From NCBI RefSeq assembly GCF_001418335.1, contig NZ_LIPP01000003.1:1-40108 (forward strand): a DNA stretch of 40,108 nucleotides, read 5' to 3'. Positions 25,701 through 33,733 of this stretch are shown piece after piece. The position numbers were made by a program, and so were the translations under genes. Every line of letters begins with the position of its first letter. The stretch's first letter is position 1. The notes below the pieces were generated by a model. The model was not told the origin of the DNA. It ran no database searches and worked only from the letters and a program-made list of their open reading frames with translations. The DNA comes from Streptomyces aurantiacus. Lineage in GTDB: Bacteria > Actinomycetota > Actinomycetes > Streptomycetales > Streptomycetaceae.

Positions 25701-25731
25701 AGATTGCGTCCCAAGTGAGATCGAGAGGGTG

Positions 25732-26649
25732 ATGGAAGTGCTGCGCGATCGGAAGGTGATTGTCCTTACGGGTGCGAGCGACGGCATCGGAGCGGCGGCC
25801 GCACGGCGGCTGCACGCTGATGGGCATACCGTCGTCGTTGTCGGACGCTCGGCCGAGAAGACCCGCGCCATCGCCAAGGAGCTCGAAGTCGACAGCCACG
25901 TCGCGGACTTCACTCGCCTCGACGACGTCGAGCGCCTCGCCGACGAGCTCCTTGCGGCGTATCCGCGGATCGACGTACTCGCGAACAACGCCGGCGGTGT
26001 ATTCGGCGTCCGTACCAAGACGGTCGACGGGTTCGAGAAGACGTTCCAGGTGAACCATCTCGCGCCGTTCCTGCTCACACGTCGGCTTTTGGCCAGGCTC
26101 ATCGCCTCGCGGGCCTCGGTGCTCCAGACGTCCAGCACGGTTCGGTTCGCCAAGCGAATAGACCTGGACGACCTCGACCACGACCGCGATTACGACCCGG
26201 TCCACGCCTATGGCGCGTCGAAACTGGAGAACATTCTGTTCACATCGGAACTCCACCGGCGCCACCACGCCGACGGCCTTTCGGCTGCTTCCTTCTATCC
26301 GGGCAACGTCTTGACGAACTTCGCCTCGGACACCACCAGTTCGATCATGCGTACCGTCCGTTTCTTCGGCACCAAGCCAGTGCTCGGCAAGCTTCTGCTG
26401 TCCACGCCCGAGCAGGGTGCGGATCAAATCGTCTGGCTTGCCGAAGGCAGCCCGGAGGGTGGTGATTGGCGGTCAGGGGCCTACTACTACAAGCGGAAGG
26501 ACGTGGAGCCGAAGAACCCGCAGGCTGTCGATGCCGATCTGGCTCGCAGGCTGTGGGTGCGCTCCGAAGAACTCCTTGCGGGACGACTGTCAGACATCGA
26601 CATCGACACTGGCACCGACACCGACGCAGGCACCGGCACCGGGTTCTGA
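25732..26649 (+). CDS. SDR-family oxidoreductase (retinol dehydrogenase-like)
   Basis: This 305-aa SDR has glycine motif TGASDGIG at 13-20, NNAG at 85-88, TSSTVRF with catalytic Ser, and Tyr160-x3-Lys164 in HAYGASKLENILF. The loop after the active site (PGNVLTNF) and the length near 300 fit the 'RDH/WWOX-like' extended classical SDRs. VGRSAEKTR after strand 2 suggests NADP(H). The last about 15 residues are a DIDIDTGTDTDAGTGTG repeat that is not part of the fold. ATG 25732 is preceded by GAGAGGG; GTG 25729 is adjacent and possible. It is divergent from a TetR gene that probably controls it. The substrate is unknown. Confidence 0.92.
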   Translation: MEVLRDRKVIVLTGASDGIGAAAARRLHADGHTVVVVGRSAEKTRAIAKELEVDSHVADFTRLDDVERLADELLAAYPRIDVLANNAGGVFGVRTKTVDGFEKTFQVNHLAPFLLTRRLLARLIASRASVLQTSSTVRFAKRIDLDDLDHDRDYDPVHAYGASKLENILFTSELHRRHHADGLSAASFYPGNVLTNFASDTTSSIMRTVRFFGTKPVLGKLLLSTPEQGADQIVWLAEGSPEGGDWRSGAYYYKRKDVEPKNPQAVDADLARRLWVRSEELLAGRLSDIDIDTGTDTDAGTGTGF

Positions 26650-26734
26650 GCACCTGCATGTGAGTCTTGTGTGAGTTTCCGGCCCGTGGAGCCCCGCCGG
26701 TGTCGCTTTCCCACGTCAGGGGTTAGTCGCTCAC

Positions 26735-26747
26735 ATGAAACGTTCAT
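26735..26747. promoter_or_regulatory. Small palindrome upstream of ABC operon
   Basis: ATGAA-ACG-TTCAT is a perfect 5-3-5 inverted repeat 90 bp upstream of the ABC ATPase start. It may be a regulator site. Confidence 0.3.
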
Positions 26748-26836
26748 CTTGCCCAGGTCCGGTTCAAGTCGACAGCTGACAGTGGAGCGGTGCACCCGGT
26801 TGTCGAGTGCGCCTTTCCGCCGGTCCTGGAGGCTCA

Positions 26837-27814
26837 ATGATCGAGGTACGTGGCCTGACCAAGCGCTACGGCGAAGTCCTTGCCGTGGACGATCTGACCT
26901 TTGCCGTGCGGCCGGGGGAGGTGACCGGTTTCCTGGGGCCCAACGGGGCCGGCAAGTCGACGACCCTGCGCATGGTCCTGGGACTGGACGCCGCCAGTTC
27001 CGGCACCGCGACCGTGGGCGGGCGGCCGTATGCCACACAGCCCGCGCCGCTCAAGGCGGTCGGAGCGCTGCTGGACCCGGGTGCGGTACTCCCCAGTCGC
27101 ACCGCCTATCACCATGTGCTGGCACTGGCGGCCGGCAACGGGATTCCGCGCAGCCGGGTGAACGAAGTCCTGGCGGAAGTCGGTCTGGAGAAGGTGAGCC
27201 GGCGCCGTACGGGAACGTTCTCTCTCGGTATGCGTCAGCGGCTGGGGATTGCGGCGGCTCTGCTGGGTGATCCTCCCGTACTGATCTTCGACGAGCCGCT
27301 CAACGGGCTGGACCCGGAAGGCATCGTGTGGATTCGTTCGCTGATGCGGAAGATGGCAGCCGAAGGACGCGCCGTTCTGATGTCCAGCCATCTCATGACC
27401 GAGATGGAGCGGACCGCCGACCACCTCATCGTCATCGGCCGCGGGAAGCTGATCGCCGACATGACGATGAAGGACTTCATCGAAGCGCACTCCCGGCGTG
27501 AGGTCCTGGTCCGCACCCCGCAGGCCCATGCGCTCCGCAGCCTGCTGGCCGGGGCCGTGGACGTACGCGCGGAGAGCGACGACCGCGATGGCAACGACGA
27601 CCGCGATGGCAACGACGGCAGCGATGGCCGCGATGGCAGCGACGACACTCTGATCGTGACCGGTCTGGAAGCTCCTGAGATCGGAGCCCTGGCATCGGCC
27701 GGCGGGATCGAACTGCACGAACTCTCGCCGCGCCAGGTGTCGCTGGAGGCAGCGTTCATGCAGCTGACCCACGATGCGGTGGAGTACCAGGCGGACAAGG
27801 AGACGGATCGATGA
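26837..27814 (+). CDS. ABC transporter ATP-binding protein (export type)
   Basis: This 325-aa ATPase partners the permease that follows. Walker A is GPNGAGKST at 34-42, the signature SLGMRQRLG is near 129, Walker B VLIFDEPLNGLDPEG is at 148-162, and the switch is MSSHLMTEMERTADH. It resembles the CcmA/DrrA-type exporters of the ABC-2 class. Near residues 245-270 an Asp-rich insert (DDRDGND twice, then DGSDGRDGSDD) is inserted in the C-terminal region, encoded by an 18-bp tandem repeat. ATG 26837 has TGGAGG upstream. The stop overlaps the permease start by 4 bp (ATGA). Confidence 0.94.
   Translation: MIEVRGLTKRYGEVLAVDDLTFAVRPGEVTGFLGPNGAGKSTTLRMVLGLDAASSGTATVGGRPYATQPAPLKAVGALLDPGAVLPSRTAYHHVLALAAGNGIPRSRVNEVLAEVGLEKVSRRRTGTFSLGMRQRLGIAAALLGDPPVLIFDEPLNGLDPEGIVWIRSLMRKMAAEGRAVLMSSHLMTEMERTADHLIVIGRGKLIADMTMKDFIEAHSRREVLVRTPQAHALRSLLAGAVDVRAESDDRDGNDDRDGNDGSDGRDGSDDTLIVTGLEAPEIGALASAGGIELHELSPRQVSLEAAFMQLTHDAVEYQADKETDR
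27577..27646 (+). repeat. In-frame 18-bp repeat in ABC ATPase gene
   Basis: The unit encoding DDRDGN (GACGACCGCGATGGCAAC) occurs twice in tandem, followed by diverged GACGGCAGCGATGG-type units. It adds an Asp/Gly-rich loop without shifting frame. Confidence 0.85.
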
Positions 27815-28710
27815 GCGACACCACTACGCGGCTTCCCTCGGAGCCGGCGAAGGCCTACCGTCGCTCGTTCGCCCACCGTCGCCGGTTCGCCCTCCGCCCG
27901 AGGCGGGACCCCGGTCGTGCGCCGGGTGGGCAAGCGACCATGTGGCACTGCCTGCACGCCGAGTGGATCAAAATCCGTACGATGCGGTCGACGCTGTATC
28001 TACTCCTGGGCACCCTGGCGTTCTGTATCGGGCTCGCCGCCCTGAACGGCTCGTCCGCCGGCAGCGAGTTCGCGGACCTGAGCCCGGCGGATCAGGCCAC
28101 CTTCGATCCCCTGGCCACCAGCATGCGGGGCTATCTGCTCGCGCAGATCGCGCTCGGTCTGCTGGGCGGTCTGGTCATCACCTCGGAGTACGGCGTACGT
28201 ACGATCGTCTCCACTCTCACCTCTGTTCCGCACCGGGCGCGGGTACTGGCATCCAAGGCGGTGGTGCTGGCGGGCCTGGCGCTGCCGGTCGGGATCGTCA
28301 TGTCGCTGGCGGGATTTCTGGTCGGGCAGGGGACACTGTCCGGAGCGGGCGCTCCGCATCTGGCACTCTCCGACGGGGTGGCACTGCGCGGCATCGTCGG
28401 TGGGGGTGTGTATCTCGCACTGGCCGGGCTCTTCGGACTGGCTCTGGGCACGGTGATCCGGTCCACCACCGCGACGGTGACCACCCTGTTCGGGGTGATG
28501 TTGATCGTCCAGGCGTTCGCTCCGGCTCTGCCCGGCGGAGTCGGTGACTGGGTGTTGAAGTACTGGCCGCCGATCGCCGGCGGACAGGTCGTCACCAGCT
28601 ATCGGGATCCCGTACTTCTGAGCCCGTGGGCGGGGCTGGGTGTCATGGCCGGGTGTGTGGCCGCGCTGATGGCGGCGGCGTTCGTCGTCTTCCGCAAGCG
28701 CGACGCCTGA
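27811..28710 (+). CDS. ABC transporter permease
   Basis: This 299-aa ABC-2 type permease has a cytoplasmic Arg-rich N-terminus of about 45 residues, then AEWIKIRTMRSTLYLLLG, the usual membrane-entry motif of this family. About six TM helices follow (LYLLLGTLAFCIGLAAL, YLLAQIALGLLGGLVITSEY, VLAGLALPVGIVMSLAGFLV, YLALAGLFGLALGTVIRST, TTLFGVMLIVQAFAP, and GLGVMAGCVAALMAAAFVVF). EYGVRTIVSTLTSVPHRARV is the conserved cytoplasmic loop that touches the ATPase. It is coupled to the ATPase by a 4-bp overlap. The substrate is unknown; drug or lipid export is typical. Confidence 0.92.
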   Translation: MSDTTTRLPSEPAKAYRRSFAHRRRFALRPRRDPGRAPGGQATMWHCLHAEWIKIRTMRSTLYLLLGTLAFCIGLAALNGSSAGSEFADLSPADQATFDPLATSMRGYLLAQIALGLLGGLVITSEYGVRTIVSTLTSVPHRARVLASKAVVLAGLALPVGIVMSLAGFLVGQGTLSGAGAPHLALSDGVALRGIVGGGVYLALAGLFGLALGTVIRSTTATVTTLFGVMLIVQAFAPALPGGVGDWVLKYWPPIAGGQVVTSYRDPVLLSPWAGLGVMAGCVAALMAAAFVVFRKRDA

Positions 28711-28713
28711 CGG

Positions 28714-28757
28714 GTCCGCGCATTCCGCATGTTCCGCATACTCCGCGTATTCCGCAC
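28714..28757. repeat. TTCCGCAT-like imperfect tandem repeat
   Basis: About 9-bp units (ATTCCGCAT, GTTCCGCAT, ACTCCGCGT, ATTCCGCAC) lie between the permease stop and the response-regulator gene. They could be a binding array for the regulator; this is inferred from position only. Confidence 0.55.
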
Positions 28758-28809
28758 ATGCTTGTGCAGGCGATCCTATGGAGACGACCGTGAGCCGGGG
28801 ACAGGTGCC

Positions 28810-29517
28810 ATGACGACGACGCAACGACTGCTGCTGGTGGAGGACGAGCCCACGCTCCGCGAGCTGCTGTCCGCCAGTCTGCGGCTGGCCGGTTTCCAGG
28901 TGACCCCCGCCGAGACAGGTGCCCAGGCGCTGCAGGCGGTGAGCGAGGAGCGCCCCGACCTGATCGTCCTGGACGTGATGCTGCCGGACATCAACGGCTT
29001 CGAGGTCGCCCGACTCCTGCGTGAGCGACACCCCGGGCCGGGCAGCAGCGGACACCCACCGGTCCTTTTCCTCACCGCGCGGGACGCGGCCGAGGACCGG
29101 ATCAGTGGGCTGCGCGCGGGCGGCGACGACTACGTCACCAAGCCGTTCAATCTCGAAGAGCTCGTCCTGCGCATCCAGGCCGTGCTGCGTCGTACCAGCG
29201 GCCGTCAGCCCGATCGCCGCCTGCTCGTGGACGATCTGGCGCTGGACGCCGACAGCCACCAGGTGACCCGGGGCGGCCACGCGGTACAGCTGTCCCCGAC
29301 CGAGTTCAGCCTTCTCCGCGTACTGATGGAGAACGCGGGACAGGTCCTGTCCCGGCACCAGCTCCTGGACCGTGTCTGGCACTACGACTTCGACGGTGAC
29401 GACTCCATCGTCGCCTCCTACATCAGCTACCTGCGCCGCAAGATCGACACGGCGGGGCCGAAGCTGATCCACACGGTGCGGGGCACCGGCTACGTACTGC
29501 GGAAGCCCTCCCCATGA
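28810..29517 (+). CDS. OmpR-family response regulator
   Basis: This 235-aa regulator has receiver pocket LLLVEDEPTL, phosphoacceptor Asp55 in LIVLDVMLPD, Thr89 in LTARDAAEDR and Lys111 in DDYVTKPFNLEEL. The C-terminal winged helix includes LSPTEFSLLRVLMENAGQVL, DDSIVASYISYLRRKID and IHTVRGTGYVLRKP. It is close to CseB/MprA-like regulators by motif. The start is ATG 28810; longer upstream frame lies in the repeat. It ends in an ATGA overlap with the kinase gene, so the pair is co-translated. It probably controls the flanking ABC and MMPL transporters. Confidence 0.95.
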   Translation: MTTTQRLLLVEDEPTLRELLSASLRLAGFQVTPAETGAQALQAVSEERPDLIVLDVMLPDINGFEVARLLRERHPGPGSSGHPPVLFLTARDAAEDRISGLRAGGDDYVTKPFNLEELVLRIQAVLRRTSGRQPDRRLLVDDLALDADSHQVTRGGHAVQLSPTEFSLLRVLMENAGQVLSRHQLLDRVWHYDFDGDDSIVASYISYLRRKIDTAGPKLIHTVRGTGYVLRKPSP

Positions 29518-31055
29518 CCGGCACCTCCGCCGGCGGGCCCATCAAGTCCCTTTCGCTGCGCGGCCGAGTCGTGGCCATCAGCCAGCTGCTGGTCATCGCC
29601 GCCCTGCTCGCCAGCAACGCACTGCTCGTCACCCTGCTGCAGCGGCAGCTCGTACATCAGCTGGACGAACGGCTCCGCACCGCGACCGTCGCGGCGGCGC
29701 GGTCGTCCGACCTGGCCGAAACGCCGGGCGAGGCGGCGCCGCAGGTTCGTGACGCGGTGGAACGGGAACTGACCGGCGACCTCTACGTCGCCTACCTCGA
29801 CGCCGACGGCCAGGTCGAGAAAACCCTGCGACCGCCGAAGGAAAGCGCGCCGCAATTACCTGACCTCGACATCGAAGCGGTCAATTCCCGTAAAGGTCAA
29901 CCCTTCAAGAGCGCAGCCAAGAAAGGCGACGGCGAATGGCGCGTGACCGTCGCGCGCTTGAATGCCGCGCCCCCGAATTCTGCCCAGCGGCAGAAAACAG
30001 ACGGTGCGTCTCACGCCGGCATCGTCGTGGCCGCGTCCCTGGACCCCATCAACACGACCATCCGGCACCTCGGCGTCTGGATGCTGGTCATCGACTCCTT
30101 CGTACTCGTCCTCCTGGCGGTCGTCGGCTGGTTCGCCGTGCGTGCGGGGCTGCGTCCGCTGCGCCGTATCGAGACGACGGCGGCGGCCATCGCCGCGGGC
30201 GATCTCTCCAGCCGTGTGCCGCCGCCGGCCTCCACCCGCACCGAGCTGGGCCGGCTGTCCGCCGCGCTCAACGGCATGCTGGACCGTATCGAAGCCGGCG
30301 ACGCCGCCCGCGCGGCCACCAACGAGCGCATGCGGACCTTCATCGCGGACGCCAGCCATGAACTGCGTACCCCGCTGTTCGGGATCAAGGGCTTCACCGA
30401 GCTCTACCGCATGGGCGGCATGCCTCAGCGCACGGATGTCGACACGGCCATGAACCGCGTCGAACGCGAAGCGGGCCGCCTCGTCCGTATCGTCGAGGAC
30501 CTGCTGCTGCTTGCCCGGCTCGACGAAGAAGACACCACCGCTGACGCGCATCTGCCCCTTCATCTCACACCCATGGACCTGCGCACCCTGGCCGTCGACG
30601 CCCTGCACGACCTACGGGCCCTGGCTCCGGAACGTTCCGTGACGCTGACGGGGCCGGGCGGCGGTCCCCCCGGCGGTGCCCCCGTGCTGGGCGACGAAGC
30701 CCGGCTGCGTCAGGTCACCTCCAACCTCGTCGGCAACGCCATCGCGCACACACTCCCCGGTACCCCGGTGCGTATCGGCGTGGGGACGCTGGGCGACCGG
30801 GCAGTTCTCGAACTGGGCGATCAGGGGCCGGGCATGAGCGCCGAACAGGCCGCCCATGTCTTCGACCGCTTCTATCGCGCCGACACCGCGCGGGCCCGTA
30901 CGCAGACGGGTGGAGCCGGCCTCGGTCTGTCCATCGTCCATTCCCTGGTGACGGCCCATCACGGCCGTGTCGAAGTCGACACCGCGCCGGGCGAGGCCAC
31001 CACATTTCGCGTCCTGCTGCCGTTGCATCCCGACGGCTCCGACAGCCATTCCTGA
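29514..31055 (+). CDS. Sensor histidine kinase, HAMP-containing
   Basis: This 513-aa membrane kinase pairs with the preceding regulator. TM1 is at about 17-41, an extracytoplasmic sensor domain of about 145 residues runs from 42 to 186, TM2 is at 187-208 and HAMP at 209-262 (RPLRRIETTAAAIAAGDLSS). H box ADASHELRTPLFGIKGFTEL has His282; N box VGNAIAHTLPG; G boxes DQGPGMSAEQ and GGAGLGLSIVHSLVTAHHGR. The sensor domain is Lys-rich near 125-160 and its DNA (about 29820-30010) is less GC-rich than the surroundings, a hint of different selection or origin. The architecture is like CseC/MprB envelope-stress kinases. The stimulus is unknown. Confidence 0.94.
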   Translation: MTGTSAGGPIKSLSLRGRVVAISQLLVIAALLASNALLVTLLQRQLVHQLDERLRTATVAAARSSDLAETPGEAAPQVRDAVERELTGDLYVAYLDADGQVEKTLRPPKESAPQLPDLDIEAVNSRKGQPFKSAAKKGDGEWRVTVARLNAAPPNSAQRQKTDGASHAGIVVAASLDPINTTIRHLGVWMLVIDSFVLVLLAVVGWFAVRAGLRPLRRIETTAAAIAAGDLSSRVPPPASTRTELGRLSAALNGMLDRIEAGDAARAATNERMRTFIADASHELRTPLFGIKGFTELYRMGGMPQRTDVDTAMNRVEREAGRLVRIVEDLLLLARLDEEDTTADAHLPLHLTPMDLRTLAVDALHDLRALAPERSVTLTGPGGGPPGGAPVLGDEARLRQVTSNLVGNAIAHTLPGTPVRIGVGTLGDRAVLELGDQGPGMSAEQAAHVFDRFYRADTARARTQTGGAGLGLSIVHSLVTAHHGRVEVDTAPGEATTFRVLLPLHPDGSDSHS

Positions 31056-31255
31056 AGCCGGGCCGACCAATCTTCGCGCGCCTTGTCCGGTCGCGGCAAA
31101 GGGCGACTACCAGCATCAGATGAGAGACCCCCAGAAACCTACTTGTTTTTCAGTAGACGGGATTGTCGATTGGGCTGACGACAAGGACAGGGTCGACCCG
31201 CGAGGGTGAGAGACGTTCCAGATTCCAGATATCCAGACAAGGAGATGGCATTTCC

Positions 31256-33610
31256 ATGGCGACTTTCTTGCACCGTGTAGGCCGCTGGGCCTTTCGGAGG
31301 CGCCGCACGGTCCTGTTGATATGGGTGGCAGTGCTGGCCGCCGTGTTCCTCGGGGCCACCAGCGCTTCCGAGGCGCCGGAAGGCTCGTCCACCATGCCCG
31401 GAATCGAGTCCCAGAAGGCTTTCGACCTGATCAACGAGCGGTTCCCGGGCGCCGAGGCGGACGGGGCCGAAGCCCGTATCGTGTTCGTCGCTGAACAAGG
31501 ACAGCAGGTCACCACCGCTGCCAACCGTTCAGCCATCGACAAGCTCGTCGCCTCGGCGGCCGACGGGTCGCAGGTCGCCGAAGCGACCAGTCCCTTCGAC
31601 GCCGACGCGGTCAGCAAGGACAAGTCGACGGCGTACGCGAGCGTCACCTACAAAGTCGCCTCCGACGACCTGACAGACGCCAGCAAAGAGGCTCTGACCA
31701 AGGCCGTCGACCAGGCCCGCGACGCCGGCCTGACCGTGGAGGTCGGCGGTTCCGCGCTGGAGACCGAGGCGGCACAAGGCCTGGGCGAGGTGCTCGGTGT
31801 CCTCGTCGCCGCGGTGGTGCTGCTGATCACCTTCGGCTCTCTCGCCGCCGCAGGCCTGCCGTTGCTCACCGCGATCCTCGGCGTCAGCATCAGCCTGGCC
31901 GGGATCACGGCCCTGAGCAGTGCCTTCGGATTCTCGTCGACGGTCGGCGAACTGGCGATGATGCTCGGCCTCGCCGTCGGTATCGACTACTCCCTGTTCG
32001 TGGTCTCCCGCTACCGCGAGGAGCGGGCCAAGGGGCATGAACCGCAGCAGGCGACCGCCCTGGCGGTGGGCACCGCGGGCGGCGCGGTCGTCTTCGCCGG
32101 GCTCACCGTCATCATCGCCCTGCTCGGCCTCTCGGTGATCGGCGTCCCGATGCTCAGCAAGATGGGACTGGGCTCCGCCGGCGCGGTCCTGGTCGGCGTG
32201 CTGATCGCTCTGACGGCCGTACCCGCGCTTCTCGGCTTCTGGCCCGATGCCGTGCTCTCCCGCCGGGAACGCAAGGGCGAAAGCCGTTCCCGCGAGGGCG
32301 GACGCCGTTCGCGCATCAGGCTCCCGCGCCGCGCCGACAGCACCAAGAGCGGCAGCACCGAGAGCGGCAGCACCGAGACCCGCAGCGCCGTGACCGGCGA
32401 TACCAGGACCATCGGCATCAGGACCGTCGGCGCCAGCACCGCCAAGGCGTCATGGGGTGTTCGCTGGGCACGGCTCGTCGTGCGACGCCCCTTGCCGGTG
32501 CTGCTGCTGACCGTGGTCGGTCTGGGGGCACTCGCCGTGCCGTCCCTTGACCTGCGGATGGGAATGCCGGGTGAAGAGGCGAAATCGACCTCGACCACGG
32601 AGCGACGCGCCTACGACGCGCTGGCCGAGGGGTTCGGCCCGGGATTCAACGGCCCACTGACCGTGGTCGTCGATGCGAAGAAGGCCGATGACCCGCAGGC
32701 CGCGGTGGCCGCCGTCTCGGACCGGCTCGACAGCACCAAGGGTGTGGTGTCCGTCTCGCCCGCCCGGTTCAACGAAGCGAAGGACACCGCGGTCATCGCC
32801 GCTGTCCCGGCCACCGCGCCCACCAGCAAGCAGACACAGGACCTGGTGCGCGTCATACGCGGTGAGCGGGCCGCGGTCGAGTCCGACACCGGAGCGAGCT
32901 TCAAGGTCACCGGCACCACGGCGCTGAACATCGACGTCGCCGAGAAAATGCAGGACGCGCTCGTCCCCTATCTCGCTGTCATCGTCAGCCTCGCGTTTCT
33001 CCTGCTGATGCTGGTCTTCCGCTCGATCCTGGTGCCGCTCAAGGCCGCGCTCGGCTTCCTGCTGTCTGTCGGCGCGGCCCTCGGCGCAATCGTCACCGTG
33101 TTCCAGCAGGGCCACGGAGCGGGCTTCTTCGGCGTCGAGGAAACCGGGCCGATCATGAGCACCATGCCCATTTTCCTGGTGGGTATCATCTTCGGTCTCG
33201 CCATGGACTACCAGGTGTTCCTGGTCTCCCGGATCCGTGAAGCGCATATCCACGGGGAGGGGTCCGGCCAGGCCATCGTCACCGGATTCCGCCACAGCGC
33301 CCAGGTCGTGGGCGCGGCGGCAATGATCATGATGGCGGTGTTCGGCGGGTTCATGACGGGCGGCGAATCCATGGTCAAGATGGTCGGCTTCGGTCTGGCC
33401 AGCGCCGTCTTCTTCGACGCCTTCGTCGTCCGCATGGCGTTCGTACCCGCCGTCCTGGCCCTGCTCGGCCGGCGCGCCTGGTGGCTGCCGCGCTGGCTGG
33501 ACCGGCTGCTTCCCCGTGTCGACGTCGAGGGAGAGGCGCTCATGAAGCACACCCCCGCCCCACCCGCGCTGCACGACAACACCGATCAGCCCTCATCGGT
33601 GACGGTCTGA
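31256..33610 (+). CDS. MMPL-family RND transporter
   Basis: This 784-aa inner-membrane exporter has two repeated halves. TM1 (RRRRTVLLIWVAVLAAVFLG) is followed by an outer domain, then a TM2-6 cluster with the proton-relay-like GLAVGIDYSLFVVSRYREER. The second half opens near residue 400 (RRPLPVLLLTVVGLGALAVP) and repeats the pattern, with FGLAMDYQVFLVSRIREAH. A basic, Ser/Thr-rich linker (about 335-400, with SGSTESGSTET) lies between. MMPL proteins export lipids, siderophores or amphiphiles. The start is ATG 31256, with AAGGAGATGG 7 bases upstream; the earlier in-frame start is rejected. The 200-bp gap suggests its own promoter. Confidence 0.95.
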   Translation: MATFLHRVGRWAFRRRRTVLLIWVAVLAAVFLGATSASEAPEGSSTMPGIESQKAFDLINERFPGAEADGAEARIVFVAEQGQQVTTAANRSAIDKLVASAADGSQVAEATSPFDADAVSKDKSTAYASVTYKVASDDLTDASKEALTKAVDQARDAGLTVEVGGSALETEAAQGLGEVLGVLVAAVVLLITFGSLAAAGLPLLTAILGVSISLAGITALSSAFGFSSTVGELAMMLGLAVGIDYSLFVVSRYREERAKGHEPQQATALAVGTAGGAVVFAGLTVIIALLGLSVIGVPMLSKMGLGSAGAVLVGVLIALTAVPALLGFWPDAVLSRRERKGESRSREGGRRSRIRLPRRADSTKSGSTESGSTETRSAVTGDTRTIGIRTVGASTAKASWGVRWARLVVRRPLPVLLLTVVGLGALAVPSLDLRMGMPGEEAKSTSTTERRAYDALAEGFGPGFNGPLTVVVDAKKADDPQAAVAAVSDRLDSTKGVVSVSPARFNEAKDTAVIAAVPATAPTSKQTQDLVRVIRGERAAVESDTGASFKVTGTTALNIDVAEKMQDALVPYLAVIVSLAFLLLMLVFRSILVPLKAALGFLLSVGAALGAIVTVFQQGHGAGFFGVEETGPIMSTMPIFLVGIIFGLAMDYQVFLVSRIREAHIHGEGSGQAIVTGFRHSAQVVGAAAMIMMAVFGGFMTGGESMVKMVGFGLASAVFFDAFVVRMAFVPAVLALLGRRAWWLPRWLDRLLPRVDVEGEALMKHTPAPPALHDNTDQPSSVTV

Positions 33611-33622
33611 CACACAGGGACT

Positions 33623-33662
33623 GCCAGGGTCGCTCGTCCCCCCTTCCACGAGCGGCCCTGGC
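33623..33662 (+). terminator. Hairpin after MMPL gene
   Basis: A 15-bp stem (GCCAGGGTCGCTCGT with ACGAGCGGCCCTGGC, one G-U pair) has a C-rich 10-base loop. It separates the MMPL transcript from the next two-component genes. Confidence 0.75.
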
Positions 33663-33733
33663 GCCTCAACAGCCCTTCGCCCACTGCTCGCACCGCCGCC
33701 ACCACGCAACAGCCAAGGTTCGCCGGAGAGTCC

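Noticed and set aside
25654..26427. N-terminal extension of the TetR gene across the SDR
   Set aside because: It reads the antisense of the SDR and crosses the shared promoter region; TetR proteins begin near residue 1 of the shorter form.
31163..31255. Upstream start for the MMPL gene
   Set aside because: The strong AAGGAGATGG ribosome site 7 bases before ATG 31256 and family N-termini favour the shorter form.
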